A DNA stretch of 14,326 nt from Pinguiococcus pyrenoidosus (Eukaryota > Sar > Pinguiophyceae > Pinguiochrysidales > Pinguiochrysidaceae), in assembly GCA_019677205.1 (NCBI GenBank), contig JAAMXY010001391.1:1151-15476 (forward strand), written 5' to 3'. Made by a program: the position numbers and the translations under genes. The notes under the pieces were generated by a model. That model saw only the letters and a list, made by a program, of their open reading frames with translations. It did no database searches and had not been told where the DNA came from. Position 1 is the stretch's first letter, and each line of letters begins with the position of its first letter. Shown piece after piece: positions 1 to 8,137 of the stretch.

Positions 1-11
1 GGGGGGGGGGG
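1..11. repeat. homopolymer G run at the left edge
   Basis: Eleven G bases at the window boundary, falling in what should be an HDAC intron. It may be genuine simple sequence or an assembly edge. Confidence 0.6.
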
Positions 12-78
12 AGAGGGCATCGCGGTCACCATCGCCGCAGCACGGTGGACTTTGGAACGGACACGCCCTGCAACGAAC

Positions 79-1068
79 CTGTGTCTCTAGCACGCAAGCC
101 GTCTCAAATGTCCAACAACGAGGGACATTCCGAAGAGTGTAGCCTCCGCCGCCGAGGAGCAGCATGGGCACATTGAAGCTCTTCATGAACTCCACGCACT
201 GCGCGTGTCCGCGAATACTAAGATTGAAGCAGCCAAGGCGGTCGCCTGCGCCGACCCCGTGTCAGCGGGGGGGGCTCCTCGGGAGACACATGGGGAAGCT
301 AGCTTGCCGGCGTACCGCTGAGAGAGTCAGCTCCGCACTGGAGGACAACTGCCCCGGGCTGGAAGCGCTCCATGACGCGCGTCATCACCGGCACGAAGAT
401 CCGTCGATAACTGTTCGGGGCCCTTTAGAAGAATGCGGCGGCTTCCGCGGGCTCTCCAAATCTAGGCTGCGCACCTTTCGTCGTCCATCCCATCCTGGAG
501 GGGGAAGTTGATCGCCGTTCCCTTGCCCTTTCCGTAGCCATCGTCTTTCACGTCCCCGGTTCCCGGAAAGTACTCCCCAAACTTGTGGAAGGACACGGTC
601 ATCACTCGATCGGTCGTGTAGAAGGCCTAGGCGAAGCACCGGAAGCCACGGAACCTTTAGAACGTCCTCGCTCGCACGCTTCCCTCTTGTCGGCAGGAGC
701 CCACCTCTTCGACGCCGTCTCCATGGTGAATGTCGATGTCCACGTAGAGGACGCGGTGGTGCTTCTTCAGCAGCTCCAGGATGGCCAAGACGCAGTCGTT
801 GACGTAGCAAAAGCCACTGGCCTCGCTCTTCTTGGCGTGGTGCAGGCCACCTGCCCAGTTGATCACGATGTCGTTCACTTCCTGGTTCAGACGCACCGCA
901 CCGCCGATGCTGCCGCTGGTGTACAGCTGGCAGAACTCGAAGAGACCTGGGGAAAGGAAGTCAGATGCTTCACCGCTGCAGTCGCCTTCTGTTCCCCCCT
1001 CGGTCCCCTTCCTTTTGTCCCTCTCTGTCTCTGTGTCTGTCTCTCTCTTTCTCTCTTCTTCTCTCTCA

Positions 1069-1108
<40 letters not shown>

Positions 1109-1501
1109 CGCTTTCGCTGTTCCTCTTACGCACCGTCGAAGACCGGGCAGTCCTCCCCGACGTTGAAGCGCTGCAGCTGGCGCAGGTACTCCTGCATGTT
1201 GTCCGGCGTGATGATGCGCAGGAAGTTGATGTAGTCGTCGGAGTGGAAGCGCGTCATCTGCTGCGCGCTCACGGGCTTGGGGCGGAACACGTCCATCTTC
1301 CGGTACAGCCCGTAGTTCACCACGAGGTTGTGCGCCATGCGCACGCGGTGCGGCTTCATCGGGTGGCCCTGCGCCGCGCACAAGGGTGAGCCAGGTCCGC
1401 CGCGGGTTCAAACGATCATCAGTGGTTCCCACAGCCGGTACCTGTCCATAGTGGTAGTTGCCGATTTCCGAGTCGTAGAAGTACGCCACGCGCCGCGGCA
1501 T
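79..1501 (-). CDS. class I histone deacetylase (RPD3/HDAC1-type), 3' part missing
   Basis: Zinc-dependent lysine deacetylase acting on histone tails in the nucleus, usually inside co-repressor complexes. Six exons on the minus strand join in phase: 1501-1442, 1368-1134, 946-705, 626-475, 410-316 and 245-79, giving 317 residues. All introns are GT-AG. Family landmarks run in order: [15 protein letters not shown] (residues 12-26), the active-site His pair in [15 protein letters not shown] (His134/His135), zinc ligands in [10 protein letters not shown] (Asp170, His172) and Asp258 in [12 protein letters not shown], and the catalytic Tyr297 in [13 protein letters not shown]. The catalytic set is therefore complete. 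The start at 1501 gives the usual short N-terminus, with A at -3; an upstream in-frame ATG at 1684 is possible. After CAG at 79 a GTTCGT donor begins an intron, and the C-terminal exon lies beyond the left edge. Members are usually about 370-500 residues, so roughly a fifth or more is missing. The intron at 947-1133 is unusually long because of a microsatellite. Confidence 0.95.
1019..1108. repeat. (CT)n/(GA)n microsatellite inside HDAC intron 2
   Basis: A run made almost only of C and T on the plus strand, ending in an uninterrupted CT tract. It lies wholly inside the HDAC intron 947-1133. In the transcript it reads as (GA)n and sits between the donor GTGCGT and the acceptor CCCCAG. It explains why this intron is 187 bp while its neighbours are 64-78 bp. 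Confidence 0.95.
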
Positions 1502-1856
1502 CTTGCTGTTGGAGACTGCCCGCAGCGGAGAGCTCTGGAGGCGCCGCACGCTCGCAGGCCACTCGTCCGCGCCGGATCCGCAGCGGCGGTGGACATGCGG
1601 GCGCGCGCCGGCAGAGGCGATGGAAGCTTCCTTCTGTCCCAGAGCTTCAAGGGTTTTCGCTCGCGGTGCTGAGCACGGCGCCACGGAGGGTCAGGCGGTG
1701 CCTTAGCACCGAAGATGGCGTGAGAGGAGCTAAGATACGGTGCTGGGGCGAAAAAGAGGGTAGCGCGGGAGGCGTCGCGGGAAACGCCGTTGGAAAGAGA
1801 CATCCAGAGGGAATGGGGAGCCAAAACTGCTTCTGTCTACATCAGGGGTTGCGGGC
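1502..1856. other. spacer between HDAC start and the 3' end of the next gene
   Basis: About 355 bp upstream of the HDAC start (minus strand) and downstream of the stop of the plastid protein gene, also minus strand. It must hold the HDAC promoter and 5' UTR plus the neighbour's 3' UTR. The minus-strand frame stays open from 1684 into the HDAC start, so a longer N-terminus or an upstream exon cannot be excluded. I see no RNA gene, repeat or CCAAT box. Confidence 0.5.
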
Positions 1857-2965
1857 CTAGGCTTTCTCCTGTTCTTTCTTCACAGCCGCCACATCGTCTT
1901 CCTCCTCTTCGGCTGCCGTCGACTTGGCTCTCTTCTCAATGGAAGCCTCGATCCGTTTCTCGAGAAGCGACGCTTCCTCAGATCGGGCGCCCCGCTCCTG
2001 CCCTGCTCCAACGTCCAGCGCCTTGCCCACGAACTTGGCGGCCCGCCAGAGGCTCTCCCCGAACGCACCCCCGGCCGTTGGCGGTCGGCTGTCGAACATG
2101 TCTTCCTCGTCATTGCTGCCAATAGCCTTCTCCAGAGCGGATCCCTTCCCCAATGTGTATCCGTACGCGTAGCTTGCGCCGACCACCAAGGCATCCGTCC
2201 ACCAGATCGTGGGCAGGTCCTTGGTGAAGGTGGGCGTGAGCACACTGGCGACCAGGGTGGCGAAGAACGCGACGTCGAGGGCCGTCTTCTCCTCCTTTGC
2301 CAACGGCTTGATGGATCGCAAGCTCGGCACCGTGAACAGCCACCACGACCAGTAGCCCAAGACGCGGATGTAGAGCTCTTGGTGACCGAAGATGGGCACA
2401 CTGTCATAGACGAGGAGCGCAGATACCGCTGCGCACAGCACGGCCTGCCCGCGAAAGACGTTCCGAAGCCAGCCCTTCATCACCATTCGCTTCTCGCGAA
2501 AGCTCACCGCCTCCTTCTCGTCGATGAGCTGCTGGATCTGCGCCAAGAGCTCTTCGTCGTCCGCGCTCTTCGTGGCCTGCGCCTCGATCTCGTCCGCTTG
2601 CTCGCGAAGGGCCAGGAGCTCCCGTTCCAGGTTGATCACCTTCGCCGGGTTCATGATGCTGTCGATTCCCCCGCCGGTGAGGCTGCGGATCTCGTCCGAG
2701 AGCCCTGCGAGGACATGAGACCGCCTCCTTCAGCGCTTCGAGCCCTTGGCAAGGCTTCAAAGGCCACCAGGAACCTACCTTTTACAAAAGGATCATCTTC
2801 GCCGCGTGCAAGGAGCTCTATCGCCGAGACGGGCTGCGACTCGGAGCCCTGCTCTGCCAGCAGAGGGCGGAGCCTTCGGCTCGCTGGAGCGCGCGTGCGA
2901 AAGCCTTGAGCCGTCTCGGCCAGCAGCACCACTGCCAAAAACGTGCCTCCAACGAAAGGCCGCAT
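1857..2965 (-). CDS. unknown plastid-targeted membrane protein with coiled coil
   Basis: Two exons, 2965-2779 and 2704-1857, separated by a 74-bp GT-AG intron (2705-2778, phase 1), give 344 residues ending in TAG. Residues 1-21 form a hydrophobic signal peptide (MRPFVGGTFLAVVLLAETAQ), followed by G-F-RTRAPASRRLR. A Phe at the cleavage point followed by an Arg/Ser-rich stretch is the hallmark of plastid import in red-lineage secondary plastids. Residues about 86-135 are rich in Glu, Leu and Ala and look like a coiled coil. Four hydrophobic segments follow at about 149-168, 173-190, 205-222 and 230-248, with a conserved-looking VPSLRSIKPLAKEEK between the second and third. The C-terminus (about 260-344) is charged, with a Glu/Asp run. 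An in-frame ATG lies further upstream at 3151, but only the start at 2965 puts the signal peptide at the N-terminus. I do not recognise the family. A thylakoid or plastid-envelope location is inferred. The gene is divergent from the hydrolase-like gene to its right. Confidence 0.85.
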
Positions 2966-3085
2966 AGTCGGAACTGGCAGAGGCCTCGGTCGAGGGCTTG
3001 GTGGCGTTCTTGCCCACGAGCAACACGTCACCCTGGGACGAGGCCCCGTGTGACAGAGAGATACGCAGGACGGACAAAGCAAGGT

Positions 3086-3120
3086 AGGATCGATAATGGC
3101 CATCGGTACAGATCGATCCT
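3086..3120. repeat. 9-bp perfect inverted repeat in divergent promoter
   Basis: The left arm aggatcgat (3086-3094) and right arm atcgatcct (3112-3120) are exact reverse complements with a 17-nt spacer that itself contains atggccat. The repeat lies about 120-155 bp upstream of the start of the plastid protein gene. It could be a dimeric protein-binding site or a 5' UTR hairpin. Confidence 0.6.
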
Positions 3121-3264
3121 GCGACAAAAATGAACAAGTGACCGTTTCCAAAGGGAAGACAAGAACTTTTATCCATTTGTAAATTAAAACATATTATTGA
3201 TGGCAAAGCCGCGGGCGACAAGATCTGAACTTTGACGGAACATCATTTGAATCTTCCTTCCTGT

Positions 3265-3353
3265 CCAATCATGCGGTCCTAGTTTAAACGCGTCTTGCTT
3301 TGCGGAAACACCTCCATCCAATCCGCGTCCTCGATGTCCAAGCCAGCACCAAT
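3265..3353 (+). promoter_or_regulatory. three CCAAT boxes upstream of the hydrolase-like gene
   Basis: CCAAT occurs in the plus orientation at 3265-3269, 3318-3322 and 3349-3353, 110-200 bp before the ATG at 3464. In each case the next base is C. CCAAT is the core site of the NF-Y (HAP2/3/5) factor in eukaryotes; use as a promoter element here is inferred. Confidence 0.45.
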
Positions 3354-3463
3354 CGCGTCCCACGACTGCCAGAGATTCTCTCCGCATTCCACCGTTTTGT
3401 GCGCTCTTCCGCTCTCGGCGTTCCGGGAGCGTAGACGCGCACCTGCGGCCGCGTCGCAGCGCC

Positions 3464-5213
3464 ATGGGCAAGGCGACGAGAATTATGCTTCTGCTGGGCT
3501 GGCTGGGCCCGGCAATGGCCCTTTCGATGGCCCTTCGCAGTGCTCCCCAGGTCGCTGCCCAGGCCCAGCTCGCTGGTCAGCCCGCTAGTCCTTCCCCCTT
3601 GCCGTTAGGCACCGAGTTTGATCTTGCTCGGATCGTACCTTGCCCGCAGGCCTGCACAGTGACAAAGTGGATGCAAGGGAGGCCTTGGGGGGCTTGCGCT
3701 GCACGCTAGGCCGTCTGGGCACTCGCGTTGGTGGCGTTTGCCTCTCCGTTGAGACTGCAATGCACGAGTCCTTCCCCTGTCGGTACTGCATGGCCCTCTG
3801 CTGCCTGGTCAGGAGCGCTGCTTGACGTCTTTTGCTGGCTTCAAACCTCAGAGTGGCTGCGCACGTTCTTGGGGGCGTCCTGTACCTGCAGTCCAGGCCC
3901 CTCGCTATGACGGTTTTCGGCGCCATTGCCTTCGGGGCTGTCCTCTGCGCGAAAGACGCCGAGCAGCCCTCGCTTCGAGGTAGGGCCTCCTGGGCAATAG
4001 AAGGTGCTGGACTCGGATTGCGGCCCTCTCATGCAGCCGACGGCGAGCAGGCAAAGCAATTGATCTGGGTTTGTGCCAAGGTCAAGCTCCCGCGCCGAGC
4101 GCGTTGGGAAACAAGCCACTACAGGCGTATACGAGCCGGCCGCAGCGAGGAAGCGTGTACCAAGCAAGACCTGCGGCAGGTCGTCCAAGCTCTGCCGTGC
4201 GCGCCGTCCCCAGAGACATTGAGGCGGTGGACCAGGGTAATCTACAGACCCTGCACCCAGCCTCGGACTGGCGCCGCTGGATTCAGGCCGGTGGGCGCGC
4301 CTCGGTGGTGGCGATCATGGTCTACTTCGGCGCGTTCCCTCGGAGCCTATACTGCGTCCAGTATCTTTTGTCTGGGTTGCAGCATGCAGAGATCGAGCGC
4401 GTTTGCGGGGCCACCGTGATGCTTCTCGGTCAGCATCTCGTGAGCTACCTGATCATCAAGGTGCAGCAGAACATGCGCTCGTCTTCCACAAGGCCCGACC
4501 GACGGGCGGCAGAAAGCGCAAGCGGCCTCTCCTACTCTCTGACTCAGCTGAACTTCCTGCTGCTCGCAACCTCCTTCGTCGGGAACATCTGCCTTGGAAG
4601 CCGTTTGCGGGGAGGCGAGGACTTCGAGCTTCGTGGCTTCTTCTGCCGAAAGGGGGGCATTTGCAGCCCTGAGTTCTGGGCGAGCGTGCGGGAGCACGTG
4701 CCCGACTATGCCACTCCGCTGACGACTTGTCTGTCAAGTCCGATCGAGGCTGCCAGCAAGCTTGCGCCAATCTTCAGCTTCCCCTTCGACGTTGCTGACC
4801 TGCTTCTGAACATGCAAGGGATCCTCAGTGCTACCGAGCTCGAGGTCATGCAGGCAAGCACACAAGTCAGCAGTCAATTGATGGCGAATGTGGCCTCTTC
4901 TGAGGAGGTGAACGTGTACGCACATTCGCTCGGTGCGCTCGGCGCAAGGAATCTAGCAACTGCGGGGGCCTGGGCAGGCAACGTCCATCTCTGGCTCCTC
5001 GCCCAGCCGTGGCCAGCGCTTGGGTGGCTCACCCAAACAGTGGCATCGCAGGGAACCGCAATAGGCGAGTCGCTTCAGAACGTCCAGAGTCTGTGTATAG
5101 AAGGCGATCCGATCTGCGGCGGCAGCCTCGCGAAGCTGCCAAACCCGACCATGAAGCTGCTTCCTGGAGAAGGGCATTGGTTCGATTTGTACATGAGCTC
5201 CATCCGCAGCTAG
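3464..5213 (+). CDS. unknown membrane protein with alpha/beta-hydrolase-like C-terminal domain
   Basis: Best model: exons 3464-3587, 3650-3782, 3852-3979 and 4051-5213, giving 515 residues. Introns 3783-3851 and 3980-4050 fit well by phase, size and splice signals. The first intron (3588-3649, donor GTCCTT) is weak, and the last exon could instead start at 4081. The N-terminus (MGKATRIMLLLGWLGPAMAL) looks like a signal peptide; the ATG has G at -3 and +4. Hydrophobic segments lie at about 213-240, 246-266 and 293-315. The C-terminal domain has a nucleophile elbow-like NVYAHSLGALGARNL (Ser421), then EGDPICGG (possible acid Asp481) and GEGHWFDLYMSS (possible His504). These appear in the Ser-Asp-His order of alpha/beta-hydrolases such as lipases and esterases. 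Substrate and compartment are unknown; plastid or secretory targeting is possible. Its 3' end faces the PsbP-type gene. Confidence 0.65.
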
Positions 5214-5727
5214 TGAGCGACCATGCGTTGGGCAGTTACATCCCGCATGGCGTCGGGATGACGTGACGCTGGTGTGAGACTGTCTTCCTTCTTATCGAGT
5301 GCCGGAGGATGCAAATGTGGAAGCGCATCCTCCTTCAAGTACCATTTCATTTGAAGATTTTGAAGAGCAGCGCCTTGAGAGTTGACGCGCTGCGCAGGGC
5401 TGGGACGAAAGATAAGAGATGACATCCGCCCTCCGAAATCATAATTTTGCTACTTCCTCAGACAGCGGGCGGTGGACGCGGCCGATCGGTACTCGCATCG
5501 CATTGTGTTGTTGCAGATCACGACCTCGTCATCGTCGGGACGAGATGCCAGCACATGATCTTCTGAGCCCCATGCTTTCGTGCCTCACCGCGCCGTCTAT
5601 TGCAGCAACTGTCGCCGCGCGTCTCCTTCCGACTGCTGGGTTCGGGCCCGCTTCACCTGTCGAGGGGGGCCGCAGAGTGGATTAGGCTTGTTTCTTTCCA
5701 TTCCTGGGAGCCGCGCCAGCAGTGTCC
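5214..5727. other. tail-to-tail spacer between genes 3 and 4
   Basis: A 514-bp region between two facing stop codons, so it holds both 3' UTRs. Apart from the hairpin at 5239-5260 and an AT-rich block at 5435-5449 (gaaatcataattttg), I see no long conserved frame, RNA gene or repeat. Confidence 0.5.
5239..5260 (+). repeat. 7-bp stem-loop just after the hydrolase-like gene
   Basis: The arms catcccg (5239-5245) and cgggatg (5254-5260) are exact reverse complements with an 8-nt loop, beginning 26 nt after the stop codon. It would form a hairpin in the 3' UTR. A stem of this length can arise by chance. Confidence 0.4.
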
Positions 5728-7015
5728 TCAGGGCACCTCGAAGGAGTCCGCGATCCCTTGGAAGGTCTTCTCCTCTTTCTTCCATCGCCCATATGTCGAG
5801 CCCGCGATCAACATGACGACATCGGAAGACTCGGGAATCTTCACAGCAGACACGACGATGCGCCTCGGGACCTCGATCATTGTTGGAGTCAAGGCATTGA
5901 AGCCGATCTACGCAACCGTGTGTCATCGTTCTCGAAGCCAAGGTCTTAAAAGAGCAAGCGCTGCTGCGCTGCAACCCACCTCGAGTTGCCGTACATCTCG
6001 GTCCTTCATCTTGTCCTTGTAGAACTTGATGTCGGAAGGAGCTCCATACGCCCCGTATTTGCCCTACGCATCCTCAAGTCTCTCAGGTGTCGGCTTCTGC
6101 TCCATCGCGCTTCCAGTCGCCTGAGCGTCCTGACCTGGATCCCTAGGATGGCCTCGCTGAAGAACTTCTTCGGCACATCCTCAACGTTCGACGCCGTCGT
6201 CCTTCCCGCCGTCACGAAGGCGCTGTCGCCGTTTGCCATATCCCGGGTCTCAATCCCTGTCCCGAAGAGCCAGGGGCCTTAGCATAGCATTCGACTCGCC
6301 GCGAGCCATGCTATGACGAACCTCCAGAGGTTGGGATCGACGGATACGGCGAAGAGAAGATGACCTCCACCTTGTTGCCGCTGGACGTGGTGAGCTCCTC
6401 ACGCAAAAACCCGCCTGATTGTCCACAGCGGCGCATCGCTTCCGGTTAGCTTTCTCCTTGCGTCCATTGCTAAAGCCATGATGGACTTTGAGTGGACATT
6501 GAGCACGAACCGGCCTCTTTCTTCGGCGGCACAACCGGTCGAACCGCCCCGGTTGTTGTGGGAGGCGGCTGAGCGCTCAGCAGGTCTCCATTCATGGCCT
6601 TTGCCCCAGGTGCTGCTTCATCGCCCGACGGAGAGTTACGCGTCACTCCCACATCCGGCAAGCTTTTGCCCGGCATATTGCCAGCTCCGGGGGCAAAGCG
6701 CATTTGCTCCGTGGTTTCCTGCGCGATGGCAGCACTCCGGCAGCCCCAGGCACCCGCTGTCACCAGCCCAAGCTGCCGACATGCGTGCTGAAGGAGAACC
6801 ACCAGGACGTTAGCGGGCTTTGAGCCGCGCTACAGCTCATCTGTGAAGAAATTGTGCGGAAATCGACGGACTTCCACCGCAAAGATACCCGACGAAACGG
6901 AACAAGCTTCCGAGAAGCTTACCTGTACCGCATTTCGCCGCGTCCGGACCGCACGGAGATTGGTGACGCTTCCCAGCAGCACCGACACGCAGAGAGCCCA
7001 CCGGAGAAGACCCAT
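5728..7015 (-). CDS. PsbP-domain thylakoid lumen protein
   Basis: Six exons join in phase: 7015-6923, 6787-6511, 6414-6322, 6256-6135, 6063-5980 and 5907-5728, giving 282 residues ending in TGA. All introns are GT-AG (65-135 bp), and two carry an exact CTAAC branch site. Residues 1-20 are a signal peptide (MGLLRWALCVSVLLGSVTNL), followed by a basic transit-like stretch (RAVRTRRN). A second hydrophobic segment (LGLVTAGAWGCRSAAIA, residues 37-53) ends in an Ala-x-Ala-type site, as expected for transfer into the thylakoid lumen. The C-terminal domain resembles PsbP: EELTTSSGNKVEVIFSSPYP, then PRRIVVSAVKIPESSDVVML, and the closing signature YGRWKKEEKTFQGIADSF with Trp265, matching the RWFKG...NSFSV end of PsbP proteins. 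PsbP relatives bind photosystem II from the lumen and support the oxygen-evolving complex or photosystem assembly. Whether this is PsbP itself, a PsbP-like (PPL) protein or a PsbP-domain (PPD) protein cannot be decided here. Confidence 0.8.
6283..6315 (-). repeat. hairpin inside PsbP-like intron 3
   Basis: The outer arms catagcat (6283-6290) and atgctatg (6308-6315) are perfect complements, and an inner stem ctcg/cgag (6295-6298 / 6302-6305) nests within. On the transcribed strand the outer stem begins four bases after the GTTCGT donor dinucleotide and ends directly before CTAAGG, the likely branch site of this 65-bp intron (6257-6321). Confidence 0.6.
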
Positions 7016-7355
7016 GCTGGCGCTGTGTGGCGGCAGCGGAAGCCGAAGGCGAATTGTTGAGGTTGCAACGTGGGTCTTCTTTTCAGCGCTGGCAGTCCTG
7101 CCAATATTCCTTCTTCTTTCCAGCATTGCGAAGGAGACAAGCTTGGTGTACGTACTGCTCCTAGGTATGAAATGTGCCGGATACCTAGATACACAAGTGA
7201 GTATCTTTCCAAACGCTCAAACCGCACTGCCAACTATCCTGGACGGAGGGCCACGAACTGCGCGCGCGCTTTGCCGTGTCGGGGCTCCTGCCAGCTTCTG
7301 CGACGGCCCCGAAGTACCTCTGCAAGAGCTTTCACAATGCTGAGGCGGGGCGACG
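7016..7355. promoter_or_regulatory. head-to-head promoter region between PsbP-like and SLBP genes
   Basis: A 340-bp gap between divergent starts. It holds one CCAAT box (7101-7105), a gtacgtac palindrome near 7150 and the imperfect hairpin agatac/gtatct near 7186-7205. A GTATGA donor-like site near 7165 could belong to a 5' UTR intron of the SLBP gene. No protein exon is evident. Confidence 0.5.
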
Positions 7356-8070
7356 ATGCGCCTGTCCGAGTGGCGGGGAAGCGCTCACGAGCGACCTGGG
7401 AGGACCCACCGCGGGACGCAAGGCCTCGAGCGGATCATGGTGACTACAGGAGAAGGCGAGTGGACAATCGGGCGTGGAAGGAGTCTCAGAGCGGCAGACG
7501 TCCTCCTCAAAGCGATAGAAGCGGACATCCTCCCCTGGTTCAGCTCCCAGCGTCCCTGGCTGGCAGAGCTCCGTCGTTCCAAGGTGAGCCGTCGGTCAGA
7601 ACCTTCGTTTTCGCGTTTCACAACGGTGCAGCACCTCCCAAAAGTACTGGCCAATGGCGCTGACAAACGCCAAAGGGGGCACGTCCTGCAAGGGTCCTGC
7701 TCTGCAGGTTGAGGAGAGAGAAAAGGACCCGAAGAGGCTGCAGCAAAGGCAGAAGCAGATCGAGTATGGGAAAAACACCGTTGGATACACGTTGTACACC
7801 CAGGCGGTGCCAAAGGAGGCCCGGCAGCGGCGTAACCCAAAACACCCAGAAACGCCGGATAAGACCCTGAAATGCTCAAAGCGTGGTTGGGACGGCGTGG
7901 TGCGCCAGTGGCGGCGGAGGCTGCACGCCTGGGATCCGCCCTCCGGTGAAGAGGGCCAGTTCCAGACGAAGGACCCGGCCGCGGCGACGAGGAAGCTTCC
8001 CGCGCAGCAGCGCCGCGATGGTAAAAACCAAACGATGTATTCGGCAATGCCAGATTTCGACCTGATCTAG
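7356..8070 (+). CDS. SLBP: histone mRNA stem-loop (hairpin) binding protein SLBP
   Basis: SLBP binds the 3' stem-loop of replication-dependent histone mRNAs and directs their processing, export and translation. Two exons, 7356-7583 and 7645-8070, joined across a 61-bp intron (strong donor AAG|GTGAGC, phase 0), give 217 residues. The RNA-binding domain lies at about residues 109-174. Diagnostic blocks are QRQKQIEYGKNTVGYTLY, then VP, HPETPDK (146-149 is the TPNK-type motif, here TPDK, whose Thr is phosphorylated in animals), SKRGWDG and VRQWRRRLHAWDPP. The domain sits uninterrupted in one exon. Upstream residues are low in recognisable features. The first ATG after an in-frame stop (TGA at 7341) is 7356; the ATG at 7437 has a better context (A at -3, G at +4) and may be the true start. 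A further upstream exon is also possible. The 3' end faces the ceramide synthase gene 67 bp away. Confidence 0.9.
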
Positions 8071-8081
8071 ACAGCAAGCCT

Positions 8082-8097
8082 TGGAACTTGTGTTCCA
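8082..8097 (+). repeat. 6-bp stem, 4-nt loop hairpin in the SLBP 3' UTR
   Basis: The arms tggaac (8082-8087) and gttcca (8092-8097) are perfect complements with loop ttgt, starting 12 nt after the SLBP stop codon. The dimensions equal those of a histone mRNA stem-loop, but the stem bases and loop do not match the histone consensus (GGC...GCC stem, UUUC-like loop). Confidence 0.5.
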
Positions 8098-8110
8098 CAC
8101 GGGACCCGGT

Positions 8111-8137
8111 CCGGCTGAAGGCGCGCCTCTCAGCCGG
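8111..8137 (-). repeat. 8-bp stem-loop abutting the ceramide synthase stop codon
   Basis: The arms ccggctga (8111-8118) and tcagccgg (8130-8137) are exact reverse complements. The 11-nt loop contains the self-complementary aggcgcgcct. On the minus strand the stem begins at the first base after the TAG stop of the ceramide synthase gene. With the neighbouring hairpin at 8082-8097 it fills most of the 67-bp tail-to-tail spacer. A role in 3' end formation or in separating converging transcription is inferred. Confidence 0.6.

Larger units (their letters stand above)
2966..3463. promoter_or_regulatory. head-to-head promoter region between genes 2 and 3
   Basis: A 498-bp gap between two outward-facing start codons, so it must serve both genes. 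It contains a 9-bp perfect inverted repeat (3086-3094 / 3112-3120), an AT-rich patch around 3165-3200 that stands out from the GC-rich surroundings, and three CCAAT boxes near the plus-strand gene. No TATA box at a convincing distance is visible. Confidence 0.6.

Noticed and set aside
585-1389. Plus-strand open frames through the (CT)n tract encoding Ser/Leu-rich proteins
   Set aside because: They are the antisense of HDAC exons and the microsatellite. The minus strand gives a full catalytic domain.
1400-1416. T-arm-like gggttcaaac suggesting a tRNA
   Set aside because: It has no matching stem or acceptor arms and lies in an HDAC intron.
6843-7343. Plus-strand frame with a hydrophobic stretch after an ATG near 7016
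   Set aside because: Half of it is antisense to PsbP-like exon 1, where the minus strand encodes a signal peptide with a good splice donor. No recognisable domain is present in the plus frame.
8082-8097. Classical histone mRNA stem-loop
   Set aside because: The stem and loop bases do not fit the consensus, and no histone gene is adjacent. It is kept only as a hairpin of matching size.
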